A stretch of DNA of 64,000 bases from positions 91,597 through 155,596 of the forward strand of contig JAJEKB010020311.1 of assembly GCA_022393335.1 (NCBI GenBank). The letters run 5' to 3'. Shown here piece by piece: positions 11,387 to 22,121 of the stretch. Numbering within the stretch: the stretch's first letter is position 1; every line of letters begins with the position of its first letter. This DNA is from Macrotrachela quadricornifera (lineage: Eukaryota; Rotifera; Eurotatoria; Philodinida; Philodinidae). The notes under the pieces were generated by a model. The model was not told where the DNA came from. It did no database searches and saw only the letters and a program-made list of their open reading frames with translations. Both the position numbers and the translations under genes were made by a program.

Positions 11387-13384
11387 TCAAACGAGAAAAG
11401 TCTTTACAGCGAAAAAATAATTTTTGGAACAAAGGAATATTAAAACACAAATCATTAGAGTACTGCAATGACCATTTATGATGGAACACTTGTTACAACC
11501 AATGACACCTGGTCGACATGGCAATGTACTTTCTTCAATCATTGTTTCCACTAGTGTTTCAGCTGCATTATTCGTTTGTTGTGCGATTTGCGTTATGTTC
11601 TGTATTACATTGTTCATCTCTTCAATATCGATGTCACCTTTATGTGTTAGAATATCTGTGATGACATTATCAGCGGATTGTTCAGCAAACTAAAAGACAA
11701 CAAACTACATAATATTGAGAACAAAAAGTGGCGTCCGTTACTTGGGTACTTCCAGTGACGGTAACATCAATAATACAAGCTTGTCGAACAGCATCGAGGT
11801 ATCCTGGTGTTGTTTCTACGACCGGATCATTTCGTGGCAAGTGTTGTGTTGCTTGTTTCATGAAAGTATCACAAACACTATCTGCCATTGCACTTGTTAC
11901 AACTTCTTTCTGAGTTGTAGACTCTGTTATTATCAACTGAGGTGTGCTTCGTTTACTAATACAACCGTTGACACACATGCCCGTCGTACCCTGAGCATTA
12001 ATATGTCTTAATGTAGCAAACAAAGTGAATTTATAATGGCCACCATTCCAAGACTAGAAATATTGAAAAGAAACTATGTACAGACGAAAACGATTTTTCA
12101 GACTTACACTGTACCTAATCTACACACTAAATAGAGCTTTTCTGTATGCCACATTTAAATCGAAACCCGTCTTTGAAATCGACACATCTGTATATACACG
12201 ATTAGTTTAATGGTGAGAAAGAATTCAAAATCAAAATTTTATTTACCGGATCCACAGGATTTAGGAGTTCCTGTTACATCGCTTGGCGTCAAAGTGCAAA
12301 GTGGAATTTTATCAGCATTATAGAGTGTCATGTCAAACTAAAACAGTTTTTCATATAAACTAACTATAGATTAAAGCTGTTTGCTTAACCATGTTCCTAC
12401 TTACACTAGTGACAATATCTCCTTTTTGTGAACCAGAATTGACCACGTGAATCAAAACATATGGATCTTGATAAAGTACGGAAGAACCAGTAATTTGACA
12501 CCACATACTCGAAGCCATGCTACCAGCAACTTTTGGAAATTGAATCAATTGTGGATCGCCCCAATAATCACATTTATATAATAATTCTTGTTGTTCGTGT
12601 GAACTAGAATGGAAAGTGTGTTAACAAAACCGATAAGTGTGTGACAAGTGCTGTTTCAGAAAGAAACGTACCCAGTAGTTATACATAGGTTGTCCATTGC
12701 AAAATGCTTACCATCTCCTACGTTGTGGAAGGCAGGCGTACCTCGAAATGTTGAAAAAGCAATCTTATCAATATTTTTCCAATCTAACTCGACTTTAGTC
12801 GCTGATTTCGTTTGAAGTATAATTGTTTGGTTGTAAACCCTCATCCTGGATCGTTCACCAACCATTACTAACTGCAAGTTATTGTTCCAAGCTGCAGCAG
12901 CTATAAATGACTTGATGCTGAATGCTTCAAGTGAACTGGATAAACCGACGCTAATAGTCATGGGATCTCCACCGTCATTTAGGGCTACGTATTGTCCACT
13001 ACTCAACGCAGTGATATAGCCACTATCAGGATGTTTTGACTGAGAGACAACTAATCCATTTGTCCACTCTAATCCATGGTAGAAGTGGGGTATAGGTGCA
13101 TCTATACCACTGAAGTCGTCGAAATCAATTAATGTAAATCCTTTTGGACAATCTAATCAAAATAGAGAAAACGACTAGTAGATCTGTATGCATCGAATAA
13201 TACTGATGTTTCTATGTTAGATTCTTCACTTCATTTCAGAAAGGAATAGTACTTACCAGAACATAATACAGATGGCAATCTAGTATTAGAGAAATCGAAT
13301 ATGAAAAACGTGAACAATAGTCGGGACTTACACAACAGCAGACAATACCCCAATCAAACTTAGCAGTAATATCCGGACAGTCAT
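11387..13384 (-). CDS. RGM-like (repulsive guidance molecule) surface protein with extra N-terminal domain
   Basis: Eight exons join in frame: 13384-13332, an unplaced 23-bp exon near 13260-13282, 13152-12672, 12603-12405, 12337-12247, 12187-12108, 12053-11742 and 11689-11387, giving about 513 codons. In order: signal peptide (MTVRILLLSLIGVL); a beta-sandwich-like domain (residues ~26-185) starting FTLIDFDDFSG..IPHFYHGLEWTN, a pattern I associate with secreted fungal and bacterial proteins; then a vWF-D-like region with CDYWGDPQL (residues 197-205) and a following C-Q-I-T-G motif. Next comes MCVNGC (335-340), then a Cys-rich tail and a hydrophobic C-terminus (about 490-513). GDP followed by VNGC and the ACIIDVTVTG segment match the C-terminal domain of RGM/hemojuvelin, which are GPI-anchored BMP co-receptors and are self-cleaved at GD-PH. 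Here H is Q. An in-frame TAG (12122-12120) lies in exon 6; an alternative donor 18 nt upstream avoids it. The RGM assignment is by motif recognition only. Confidence 0.75.
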
Positions 13385-14501
13385 GTCGTTTAATGTAAAA
13401 TAAGAGTTGTTGTTTTCGAACAAGAATGCATTAGTATTTAAACGATACCGTATATATAAAAGTTCCTAGTTCTCTAACAACATTATTTATCTGTTTCGAG
13501 TACTGATAAGAATGTTTCTTTGGTTTTAAAATTCATTTTTTATGCGTCGTCTCTCGTAACGAATTACACACCTGTAAAGATTTTACTTGGATGAAGAAAA
13601 ACAATATTATTTCAGGTTGAAAGACAAATAATCGTCATAATTTATTTGCACAGACTTCTGAAGATATTAGATTTTCATTCCGAGAAAAACTGTTACTTCG
13701 GCGACTTTCAATACGCTTCAACAGCATTTCAAACTAAATTGACTCCATTTTGCTATAAAAGTAAGGCACAATAATGAATTTAAGGACGTACAGTTTCGAT
13801 AAAAATACTGAAATGGTGACAGTAAATAATTCTCAGTGAACACTTATGATGCTTGTATATCCCTGTTTACTGATATACTGTTAATATTTATCATATATTT
13901 CAAAATCGAAGAAGAGTGGTTGTTTTTTGAATAATTTTTGATGGAAAATAGATGGAGACCTGCAGTTTTCATCATTCGAAAGAAGAAATAAAACTATCAA
14001 ACTATATACATCATACTTTTCTTGAAAAAGCTTTCAAAGAATTTCCATTAAGTTTCTTACAAAAACTATGCTTTTTTTATAGATCAAAAACACTTTTTTT
14101 CAAATATAGAGAAAAATTCATTTTTTTGTCGAAAATCGATGAAAAACACTTGATAAAATATGTATAATTTACGAATGATTGCTGCTATCGAAGTGGAATT
14201 TGTATAGTTTGTGAAGCTTTGGTTGGACATTACAATGCATTCTGCAAAATTAATTTTACAAAGCTTTGACAAGACTCGATATTTTGTTTTTGGTAAACTT
14301 GACGGAAGGTCTTTGAAAACTTTTTCAAGAAAAATCTGATGTATACAGTTCGATGCAGTTTCATCTCGTCTTTCGAACGGTGAAAATCGCAGGTCCTCAT
14401 GTCAAAAATTATTCAAAAAACAACCACCCTTCTTCTATTTCAAAAATGAATAATAGATCGTTAATAGCTAATTCATCAGTCCTATCAGTGTCTGAGTGTA
14501 C
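13385..14501. other. Intergenic, no gene seen
   Basis: Presumed promoter side of the RGM-like gene. The open frames at 13952-14167 and 14084-14272 are low-complexity and lack any domain. Confidence 0.5.
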
Positions 14502-14504
14502 TTA

Positions 14505-15125
14505 CAAGGGAACCTTCTCAGGTGCCAAATCGCTTTTGATTCGGGATTTAGTACACCTTATAGGTCTCAGTGGATCATGCTTATGAATAAAACTGTTCAG
14601 GCCCATGAAGTATTCCTGACAAGATATCAGGGTTTTAGCGAAATTCTCCTATAGGACCCTACTTTTCCGGCACAGCCTTATTTTTGAATTTTTGACATGA
14701 AACTTTACCCACACAAAGATTTCAGCTAAACTAGATTGCAGAAAAAAATTCAGAACTTTTCAACGAAGCCACTTAGAGATATGAAGATGACAAGGTAAAG
14801 TGTTTTTTTATAGATAGTGTATTCAGTATGTCTTTTTTGAAATCTTCATATCTCTAAGAGGCTTCGTTGAAAAGTTCTGAATATTTTTCGGCAAGCTAGT
14901 TTAGTTGAAATCTGTATGTGAGTAAAGTTTCATGGCAGAGACTCGAAAAGAAGGTTGTGCGGAAAAAGCAGGATCCTATAGGAGAATTTCGCTAAAACCT
15001 CAATATGTCGTCAGGAACACGCTATGAGCTCGAACTCTTTTAACCATAAACATAATTTACCGAGACCTATAAGATATACTAAAGCTCGACTCAAAAGCGC
15101 TCTGGCATCTGGGATGGTTCTCTTG
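14505..15125. mobile_element. Foldback MITE, CGAGGGAACC family, copy 2
   Basis: The ends are CAAGGGAACC and GGTTCTCTTG, and both arms are complementary across the element, folding near 14815-14835. It is flanked by TTA (14502-14504 and 15126-15128). At 621 bp it nearly equals copy 1 (624 bp) and shares internal blocks such as CAGGCCCATG and ATAGGACCCTACTTTTCC. It is more diverged than copy 1. Confidence 0.83.
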
Positions 15126-15175
15126 TTAGCTTATAGTGCTGTGCTAGTGCACATTCGATATAGTTTTATGTGTTT

Positions 15176-16010
15176 GGAAATATGGCTTACGAGAGAACTT
15201 CCTCAGATGTTTAAGCCATTTAGGTTCCATCTTTTGGCAATAGGTAGACCTGAAAAAGGTATAAAACACTCAAGAGGGTTTATGCACTGGCGCCTTTATT
15301 CCCGAGATATCGAATTTTTAAAGCTTCGCATACTACTGGTGTAACCTGTTCTGGATTAAGAGTTAGACCATATCTCATATCGTTATACACTAGAAAAGTC
15401 CTCACCAGAGTGAATCAATGAAAATGATAGTTCAGGAAAAAGTGAGTGAAACATAGTCGTTTGTCACACCAGCTGCAGCAGATAAAAGGAGTTGCATCAC
15501 ATGAAGGTACGATGCATATTGTTGTATCGAAGGAAAAAACAGACTTCGGTGACAATTTAAAGGATCCTGAATGATTATCAATGTAGTCATTGGCACACCA
15601 AGCGTATAGGATTATCGAACAAAAACCTTCGATAGAGACATGAAGTGATTGATGTTAAGTTAGTCGAGCAGCCCGCCATCGTATAACCGATGAGGGATTA
15701 TTTTCATTTGCCTATTGTAAAAGACATCTAATGCCAATAGAAGCGATACTGATAAGATGTGATATAACATCCAATCCGAAACAAATTGCATGAGTAGGAC
15801 GCGAAGCTTTAAAAAATTTTCACCTGAATACTCTACTGTTCTCCAAAAATGACCATTTTTTATTTCTGTCCCGTTTCGTATGCATCTTGAAAATTTTATA
15901 TCTCAAAAATAAAGGCGCGAGTGCAGGAATTCCCTTGAGGTTTTCATACCTGATTGAGATCTATCTAACTGGGGAAGCTCCCATATAAGTTCGAGATTTA
16001 TAAGTTTTTA
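15176..16010. repeat. Diverged inverted repeat
   Basis: A block at about 15190-15340 (ending near GGCGCCTTTATTCCCGAGATAT) has a complementary, diverged partner at about 15870-15995 (AAAATTTTATATCTCAAAAATAAAGGCGCGAG side). The spacer is about 530 bp. It looks like an old foldback element; I do not see clean termini or a duplication. No gene lies within. Confidence 0.5.
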
Positions 16011-16185
16011 CAAAATGAATCAATTTTCTTTTGAACATTTACGGATCATGATCATTTTTCTTTACCTTCTTCATAATCATACATTTGATTATATGTTTGC
16101 GAAACAGAGTAAAAACAATTCAATGTTGAAACTCGATAGTAAATAAACATTAATGCACATGACAACAACGAAATTAATACAAAAC

Positions 16186-16264
16186 CAAGGGGGTAAGTGC
16201 AGACGCCCAGCATCCAAAAGTAGCATGAGGTGCTGTCGGCACCTAACCTGCACTTTCCCTCTTG
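16186..16264. mobile_element. 79-bp hAT-like MITE
   Basis: Starts CAAGGGGGTAAGTGCAG and ends CTGCACTTTCCCTCTTG, an imperfect inverted repeat of about 17 bp. It is flanked by a perfect 8-bp direct repeat TACAAAAC (16178-16185 and 16265-16272), as expected for hAT-type insertion. The ends match the larger elements at 37533 and 39288. The 104-residue open frame on the minus strand here (16052-16366) spans the insertion and is not supported as a gene. Confidence 0.85.
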
Positions 16265-16752
16265 TACAAAACAATCAGTCGCACACATTCTTAGAAGTCT
16301 TATAATGTAACTTTTTGAAAAAAAAGATGTACTGAATGAGTAGTTTGAATAGGCATATCTATACAAATATATCTCGACGGCCTTGTTTATATATCATTTA
16401 ATTAAAATATCTTTTTCTTAAATTGTTTTGACATTAATGATGCACGGAATCGAAGAGCATCTTGCACCGTTACCAGGTGTTGCTATACACCCACTTTCAG
16501 ACGAATCTAATCCCGACAATGATTCTCATGTCGAAATTACGTCTGTTATCGATGAAAATGAATTTATCGAATGACCTAATTATCTACAACTTAATTCGGA
16601 CAGCGACGAGGCTAGGGAAATGAATTATCCCTCAACTCAATCTTAAACACCCGTTAATTATTCGTCGTTAGAGTCATCCAGTGATGATGAAAACTTATTA
16701 TAATCATCTCGTCAATCTGCATCTGCTCATAATAACATTCTGTCGACAACAA

Positions 16753-18588
16753 TGGACTGTAAATGAAAAATTAAATGCATTCTGGCTATTTCGAAGAAAA
16801 CAACAAGAAACACCAAACAGCCACAGAAGTCGAACGTGACACAAAACAGGTCCATACCTGAATCAAAAATAAAGATGAATTATTAAAACTGTCAGTCTAA
16901 AAAAAGGTTAGTAATCCACTCTTGTTTTAAATATTTCGATGGAAGTGGTAAGGAAATTAACTTATGTGGACCTGGATTCTCGTTTAAATTGTCTAGTATC
17001 GTCAAAAATATAGTGCTCCTAGATCGACAACAACATCTGTTTCTGATATTCCTAAAGAAAAGGTAACATTTCGTAAACTTCTACGCCGTGGATGACAATT
17101 AAGTGAAGAATTAAATCATCCATGTCCATCGTTGAAATGGTTTGATCATATTCGTCATCGACTCTCATTTCGATGTTCGAAATGACAACAGAAGAATTCA
17201 ATGACGAAGTTCATCAAAAAGTGACTTCATCTTACACTTATCTTCAATGAGCAAGTCATTGGGATCCAAAACGTGGCTCAATGGAGGCCTTCACTCTACG
17301 TGACGTGTTTAATATGGATGGATCTTCATTTGCATTATTTGGTGATCAGGCAAAACGATCAATCAACGATATTAACACTTGTAATGAAGTGGAAGGGTAT
17401 TTAAATAACAAAGTGAGTGCTTTTCTTTTGCTACAACATAGAAAATTTAACTTATTCATTCGTGACAAGGTTTTATGTACAGCTTCTGAACAAATTTTCG
17501 TAAATCTCTAAAATATTGCCTTGAAAGGCTTTAGACGTAGTTAAAGTGTGCATTTGTTAAATATATATATTCTTTTGTAAGAGCTATTAAAAATAATCAC
17601 AAGTCTTCGTTATATTCCAAAAGCTATCGATAGACAGGTCAGCTTTTATTAGGAAGAACTAAACAAAGAATTATTCTATTTGCTATTTTATTTATTTTTT
17701 CTTTATTAACAGATTTTGTACCTTTATTCTCATAAATTCAGGTGAAGATCAACACGTCGGTCCTATTCTATTGTTCAAAGGCAAAGGTCACATTTCACCT
17801 AATAAGCTGAAACAATACGTCAATGGTATTAAGGTGTTTTTAACTCCTGAAGGTGTTATCAATATTCTAGTCATGAATAAATATAATGAATAGTTCATTT
17901 CTAAAGTAAGACATCTCCAAATTTCCTAAATAAAAACTCGTTTAGATATCTTTTTATCGTTTTCCTCAACAATAGAATTCAGATAGTAAGTTTTTTGAGC
18001 CAATTCGCAAAACTTTTAGAGAAAAATGAGTCATTTCTCAAAGAGAAATTCGTATTTTGTGAATCTATTAATGAATACACATACAAAGAGGTATCAGTCA
18101 AAGTCTTTTAAACGTTATTTGTAGGGTCAAGATGGATATCCTAAGATGCTGCTTGTTGATTCAGCAGGTTCTCATCTTAATCCGAACACCATTCGGCATC
18201 TTTGAAAAAATTGTTGTTGCAGTTTTTCCTACCGGTTGTACAGTGTATCTTGAATCAATTGACATACCGATCTTTGCAACGTTTAAAAATCATTGTGCTG
18301 ATGCCGAAGAAAAATACATCGAATAAAATGGTCCAAGATATAAAATTAAACTTACTGCTTCACAATCAAGAATTCTTTGCACTCGATTAACAGTAACGGC
18401 TTGGAAACCTATGCAAGTAAGTATCAATTTTAAAGAAGAATTTAAAAATATTGGATATATATGAAGTATTAATACACCAATGTGACCAAGAACTTTTCCA
18501 ACTTATACATTTGACCCAGATACAGTAGATTTTCCATTGGTATACATTAATCAATCCGAAGACGATGATGATGAAGAAGAAAAGTAAA
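16753..18588 (+). pseudogene. pogo/Tigger-like DDE transposase, heavily decayed
   Basis: Recognisable blocks are spread over three frames with many stops. In order: a helix-turn-helix start (WTVNEKLNAF, near 16753); SSFALFGDQAKRSINDIN (about 17308-17370); HVGPILLFKGKGHIS (about 17756-17800); VKVFLTP-like and MNKYNE followed by a TAG where relatives have Trp; GYPKMLLVDSAGSHLNP (about 18133-18183, containing a catalytic Asp); a frameshift near 18200; FPTGCTVYLESIDIPIF (about 18221-18275); NGPRYKIKLTASQSRIL (about 18330-18380); TYTFDPDTVDFP and an acidic tail. This order is that of DDE_1-type (pogo/Tigger/Jerky-like) transposases. I could not find terminal repeats. It is a dead copy. Confidence 0.75.
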
Positions 18589-18599
18589 TTGAAATCCAA

Positions 18600-19071
18600 G
18601 CAAAATTAACTGAAGAGCTGAACACAGGGTTATCAAATCGGAAAATTAAACTTTGTTCAGCTTTCTCATTTATTTGTTTTAGTTAATCTGATGCATCAAA
18701 ATTTTCAGTGCATATCTCATAAACAATACTTAGTAGATGGGAATATTCTAAAAAATTTACGCACTAAGAAGTCGATATTCATTAATTGTCATTTTAGGCA
18801 GAAAATAGTAATTTTTTACTCATATAGAAGAAAATGTCCATGCATGGTACTCCAAAGATTAAATTAATTTATTTAGAAACTCTTTCTTTTCTTGTTATCG
18901 TATTTAATTTATAACTTATACAAGCATTTTTTGTATCTCTATGTGCGTTAAAAAAGAAAATAAACAGATAATCATCGTTTTTACTTTGTTTTAAGAAATA
19001 AAATCAATGAATCTAAATTATTTATTAAGAAGAAGATCCGGATCTAAAATGTTTTTCAATTAGAAATTGAT
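18600..19071. other. Intergenic, no gene seen
   Basis: AT-rich spacer between the transposase relic and the 3' end of the first helical-protein gene. Nothing recognisable. Confidence 0.4.
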
Positions 19072-20028
19072 TTATTGAATTTGTTTTAATGTCACTTCTA
19101 GTACACTGAGTGGTTCAAGAAAGGATTGATAAATAAGTGTCTCAGTTCGATAAGCATGTTCATTAAGTAATTGATCGACTTCACTTCCGTTGTTTTGACA
19201 AATATCATTCCATAACTTATTGATAAGTCCATGTAACTCATTCAAAATTTGTCCAGTTAAGTTTTGAAGTTTTTGAATAATAGGAACCATATTGGTTAGT
19301 AATTCTTGATAAAGTTTCATTTTAATAGTATAATTCGGATCTGATGAATTAGGTCGAGCACTTTTAATTCTTTCACGTAGATCATTAATATGTTTTGTAA
19401 GTGTTTCTCGAAGATCATCAATCATCTCATCAACAAAAGAATCAAGTTGTTCAGAATCAAGTGATGATAGATCTGGTCGGCGATTGTTTGGTTTTAATTT
19501 TAAAACCAGCGTTTTGAGTTTCGAGAATTTCTTACGGACTGATACAGTGACCGTTTGCTAAACAATTAAGAAAGAAATAAGGAATGAATTAGAAAAGACA
19601 TCAACAATTAAGAATACGAATTAACTAATCATCATTCTTTTTGAAACGAAATCCATATTGTACAAAGGAAGTTTATGAAATTCTAGTAATGATTTCACTG
19701 CCTTCAGAAGAATTAGCTATAGTTTGAATGGCAGAAAAATTCAAGAGGAAAACCATAGACTACAATCTTATAGAGTTTCATGGAGTACTTCGTTAGGAAA
19801 ATTTCTGAAAAATGCCAAAAGAATCAACAATAGAAGCATTTAACTGTACCGTTACAGACGACGGGGAAGATTGTGTAGCTGCTCCTGTTCCAACACCATA
19901 TCCTTCATTGCTGTCTAATGGATTACCGTGATTTGGTGTCTATTGAAGCGAAAAGACAGAGTTAACTGGCATATGGAAGAATTCCGTATACAAAGCATAC
20001 TTACACCGAACGCATCATAGGAGGACAT
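19072..20028 (-). CDS. Small helical protein A, unknown function
   Basis: Three exons join in phase 0: 20028-20005 (MSSYDAFG), 19939-19856 (a Gly/Ser/Thr-rich stretch ending at a GTAACG donor) and 19557-19072. The total is 197 residues. The start is a clean ATG followed after 24 nt by a GTAAGT donor. After the disordered N-terminus comes a basic segment (RKKFSKLKTLVLKLK) and then long amphipathic helices (MIDDLRETLTKHINDLRERI, KMKLYQELLTNMVP) with the motif RI-K-x-x-RP, then Y and YQELL. No signal peptide or membrane span. I do not recognise the family. It is a clear paralogue of the broken gene at 22122-23367 and a distant relative of the two genes between them. An intracellular helical bundle is my inference. 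Confidence 0.7.
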
Positions 20029-20106
20029 TGTAAATGTTCTAATCTAAAAGAAAAATATGATCTTGTTTAACAGATTTTTTGAGTTCTATCATCACGAAAA
20101 AGACTT

Positions 20107-20562
20107 TTATTTTGGCGAAAAAAATCGTATAAATTCATTAAATGAATCGCGAATCATTTCAATAACATTGATAATCGTTTGTGCTTTGTCGACAATAAAT
20201 TGAACAACTTTCTTAATTACATCGATAATTTTATCGAAGATAGTGTTGACCCATACAGTCACTTGTTGAATACCAACTGATGCACTCGACACAAATTGTT
20301 GGTATTGTGCTATTTGCTCTGCATAGCCAGGATGATGTGTATTCGTTGGTCTTCGTGATTTGATTTCAGTACGCATTTTGTTGAGACGTGTTGTAATATC
20401 AGCAACAAATTGATCTGATTCATGATCAATCTGTTTTTCTAGAGCTGCAGTTGTCATATTGTCACGATTGCGTGCTGTCGTTTCAATTTCATTCTGCAGA
20501 GTTCTTGCACGAGCTTCGATGTAAGAACGCATAGCTGTCTCATGTGTGTTCGCAGAATTCAT
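20107..20562 (-). CDS. Small helical protein B, unknown function
   Basis: Single-exon frame of 151 residues starting at the ATG at 20562 (MNSANTHETAMRSY); an upstream TTG extends the frame but has no reason to be used. It is mainly alpha-helical: a charged N-terminal half (RARTLQNEIETTARNR), the motif TRLNKMRTEIKSRRP, a Y-x-x-F block (IAQYQQFVSSASVGIQQ), then a strongly amphipathic C-terminus (TIFDKIIDVIKKVVQFIVDK). Such a tail could bind membranes or other helices, but no true TM span is predicted by eye. It lies 78 bp upstream of gene A's start on the same strand. Its closest relative in the window is the gene at 21522 on the opposite strand. Confidence 0.7.
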   Translation of the reverse strand: MNSANTHETAMRSYIEARARTLQNEIETTARNRDNMTTAALEKQIDHESDQFVADITTRLNKMRTEIKSRRPTNTHHPGYAEQIAQYQQFVSSASVGIQQVTVWVNTIFDKIIDVIKKVVQFIVDKAQTIINVIEMIRDSFNEFIRFFSPK

Positions 20563-21521
20563 ATTTATTTTAGTCAATACTTATATTTAATCTACAAAAT
20601 AGCATATTGTTAGGTAGCTTATTCCCAATTATTGAATGCATGATAAGATAAGATGAGTGTAGGCGTATATACTTCTGTTTACTGGTAAAAAAATCAAGTT
20701 ATATATCGGATAGCAAATCAAACATTTGTGAGAACTGTATCATTCGAAACTATTGAAGAGTTTCGAATATATTTTGTTTTTCAGCATGTCGCACATAATA
20801 CATCTAAATAAATGATATAGAGAAAGGAAGAAAAGAACCAACAAATGTTATAGACAAAACTGAAAAGATTCAAATATACAAGGTATGCAGAACGAGAACA
20901 AAATACCAACTGAATGAATAGAGCGATGACAAAAAAATATATATAAAAAGAAAGTGCATACAACTGAATGAACTATCACCTAACAATATATATTACCAAT
21001 ATTTTATATTGAAATAACAGCACTTTATATTGGAAAAAAATGACTCTTTTATGGCGATATTATAATGTTTGTAAGTGTTTGTTATCTCTTTTTTCCCACA
21101 TGATATTTCTGCGGCACCATACATAATTCTTTCATATAATGTTTTTTCTTTCTTTCTTTTCAACATTTTAGTAAATAGTATACTATATATATATATATAT
21201 GTTATCATGCTGAATATTACCAACAATCAGATCCTCTAAACATGTGTCTTTAATACAAAAATAAAATAAAAAGAATATAATATTGTTAACATATGATAAA
21301 ATTTGTTAAATATAAAAAAAAGTGAGGTTATTCTATTGATATACTCTTAACATCATCAAGTTAATACTAGAAAATGTTTTTTAACAATAATTGTAAGTAG
21401 TAAATGTTTTTTTGATTTAAAACATTGGATATTATAGTTGATGAAATGTTTGTTATGAGACCTAGTATTTCTCTATATATATTATTTTTCTTTAATTATA
21501 GATTTAATATATATTGAAATA
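20563..21521. promoter_or_regulatory. Shared intergenic region between two divergent genes
   Basis: The 959 bp between the divergent starts of genes B and C must hold both promoters if both are expressed. It is very AT-rich, with a TATATA microsatellite around 21184-21200, and I see no specific motif. The label is positional inference. Confidence 0.35.
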
Positions 21522-21959
21522 ATGACAACATTTCCAACATTCGATGAATATTATCGACCAAAACTTCAAACTCATTTAAATCAAAATGTTGTTGATTTTA
21601 TGGAGAAAAAAGTAGATGAAGTCGAACAAATAAATAATGCTGATGAAGCAGAAAAACTTTTGGATCAAGCATGTGATGAATGTGTTAATAGAGTTAAAGT
21701 TCAGATGGAAGAGATTAAGGCATCTGTTAAACAAAAGGGTGCAAATTGTACAACCTCAGAGGATAAACAAAAATATAAATTATTTGTCGAAGGTGTTACT
21801 GCTGGAATTCAATCAACTCAAGGATTGTTCGATAAAATTGTCGAACATATTCGTATAATTATCAAAACTGTAGTCAATTTAATTAAAGATGGTTTTTGTT
21901 GGACGATCAAGATTATTACAGATGCTTTCAATAATATTCGATCTTTCTTAAACAATTAA
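21522..21959 (+). CDS. Small helical protein C, unknown function
   Basis: Single-exon frame of 145 residues, ATG at 21522 after an A-rich leader. Helical throughout: MEKKVDEVEQINNADEAEKLL, then VQMEEIKASVKQKG, a KYKLFVEGVTAGIQS block that aligns with QYQQFVSSASVGIQQ of gene B, and FDKIVEHIRIIIKTVVNLIKD that aligns with FDKIIDVIKKVVQFIVD. The C-terminus (ITDAFNNIRSFLNN) is again amphipathic. Cys residues at three places are not shared with B. The function is unknown. Gene D follows 162 bp downstream on the same strand, mirroring the A-B order on the minus strand. Confidence 0.7.
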   Translation: MTTFPTFDEYYRPKLQTHLNQNVVDFMEKKVDEVEQINNADEAEKLLDQACDECVNRVKVQMEEIKASVKQKGANCTTSEDKQKYKLFVEGVTAGIQSTQGLFDKIVEHIRIIIKTVVNLIKDGFCWTIKIITDAFNNIRSFLNN

Positions 21960-22121
21960 ATATTTCTTTCGATATTTCTCTACGTTCCCCTCTGCATATT
22001 TTTATTTTCTTATGAAAAGAATGTATTCATTTTTAACATTTTTATTTTATAATAAGAATTATTCTCAAGTTTTAATTTTATATCAATTTAGAAATAATCC
22101 TTCATCATATGTAATACTAAA

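Noticed and set aside
16052..16366. 104-residue minus-strand frame with a hydrophobic segment
   Set aside because: It spans a 79-bp MITE insertion, so the frame is accidental.
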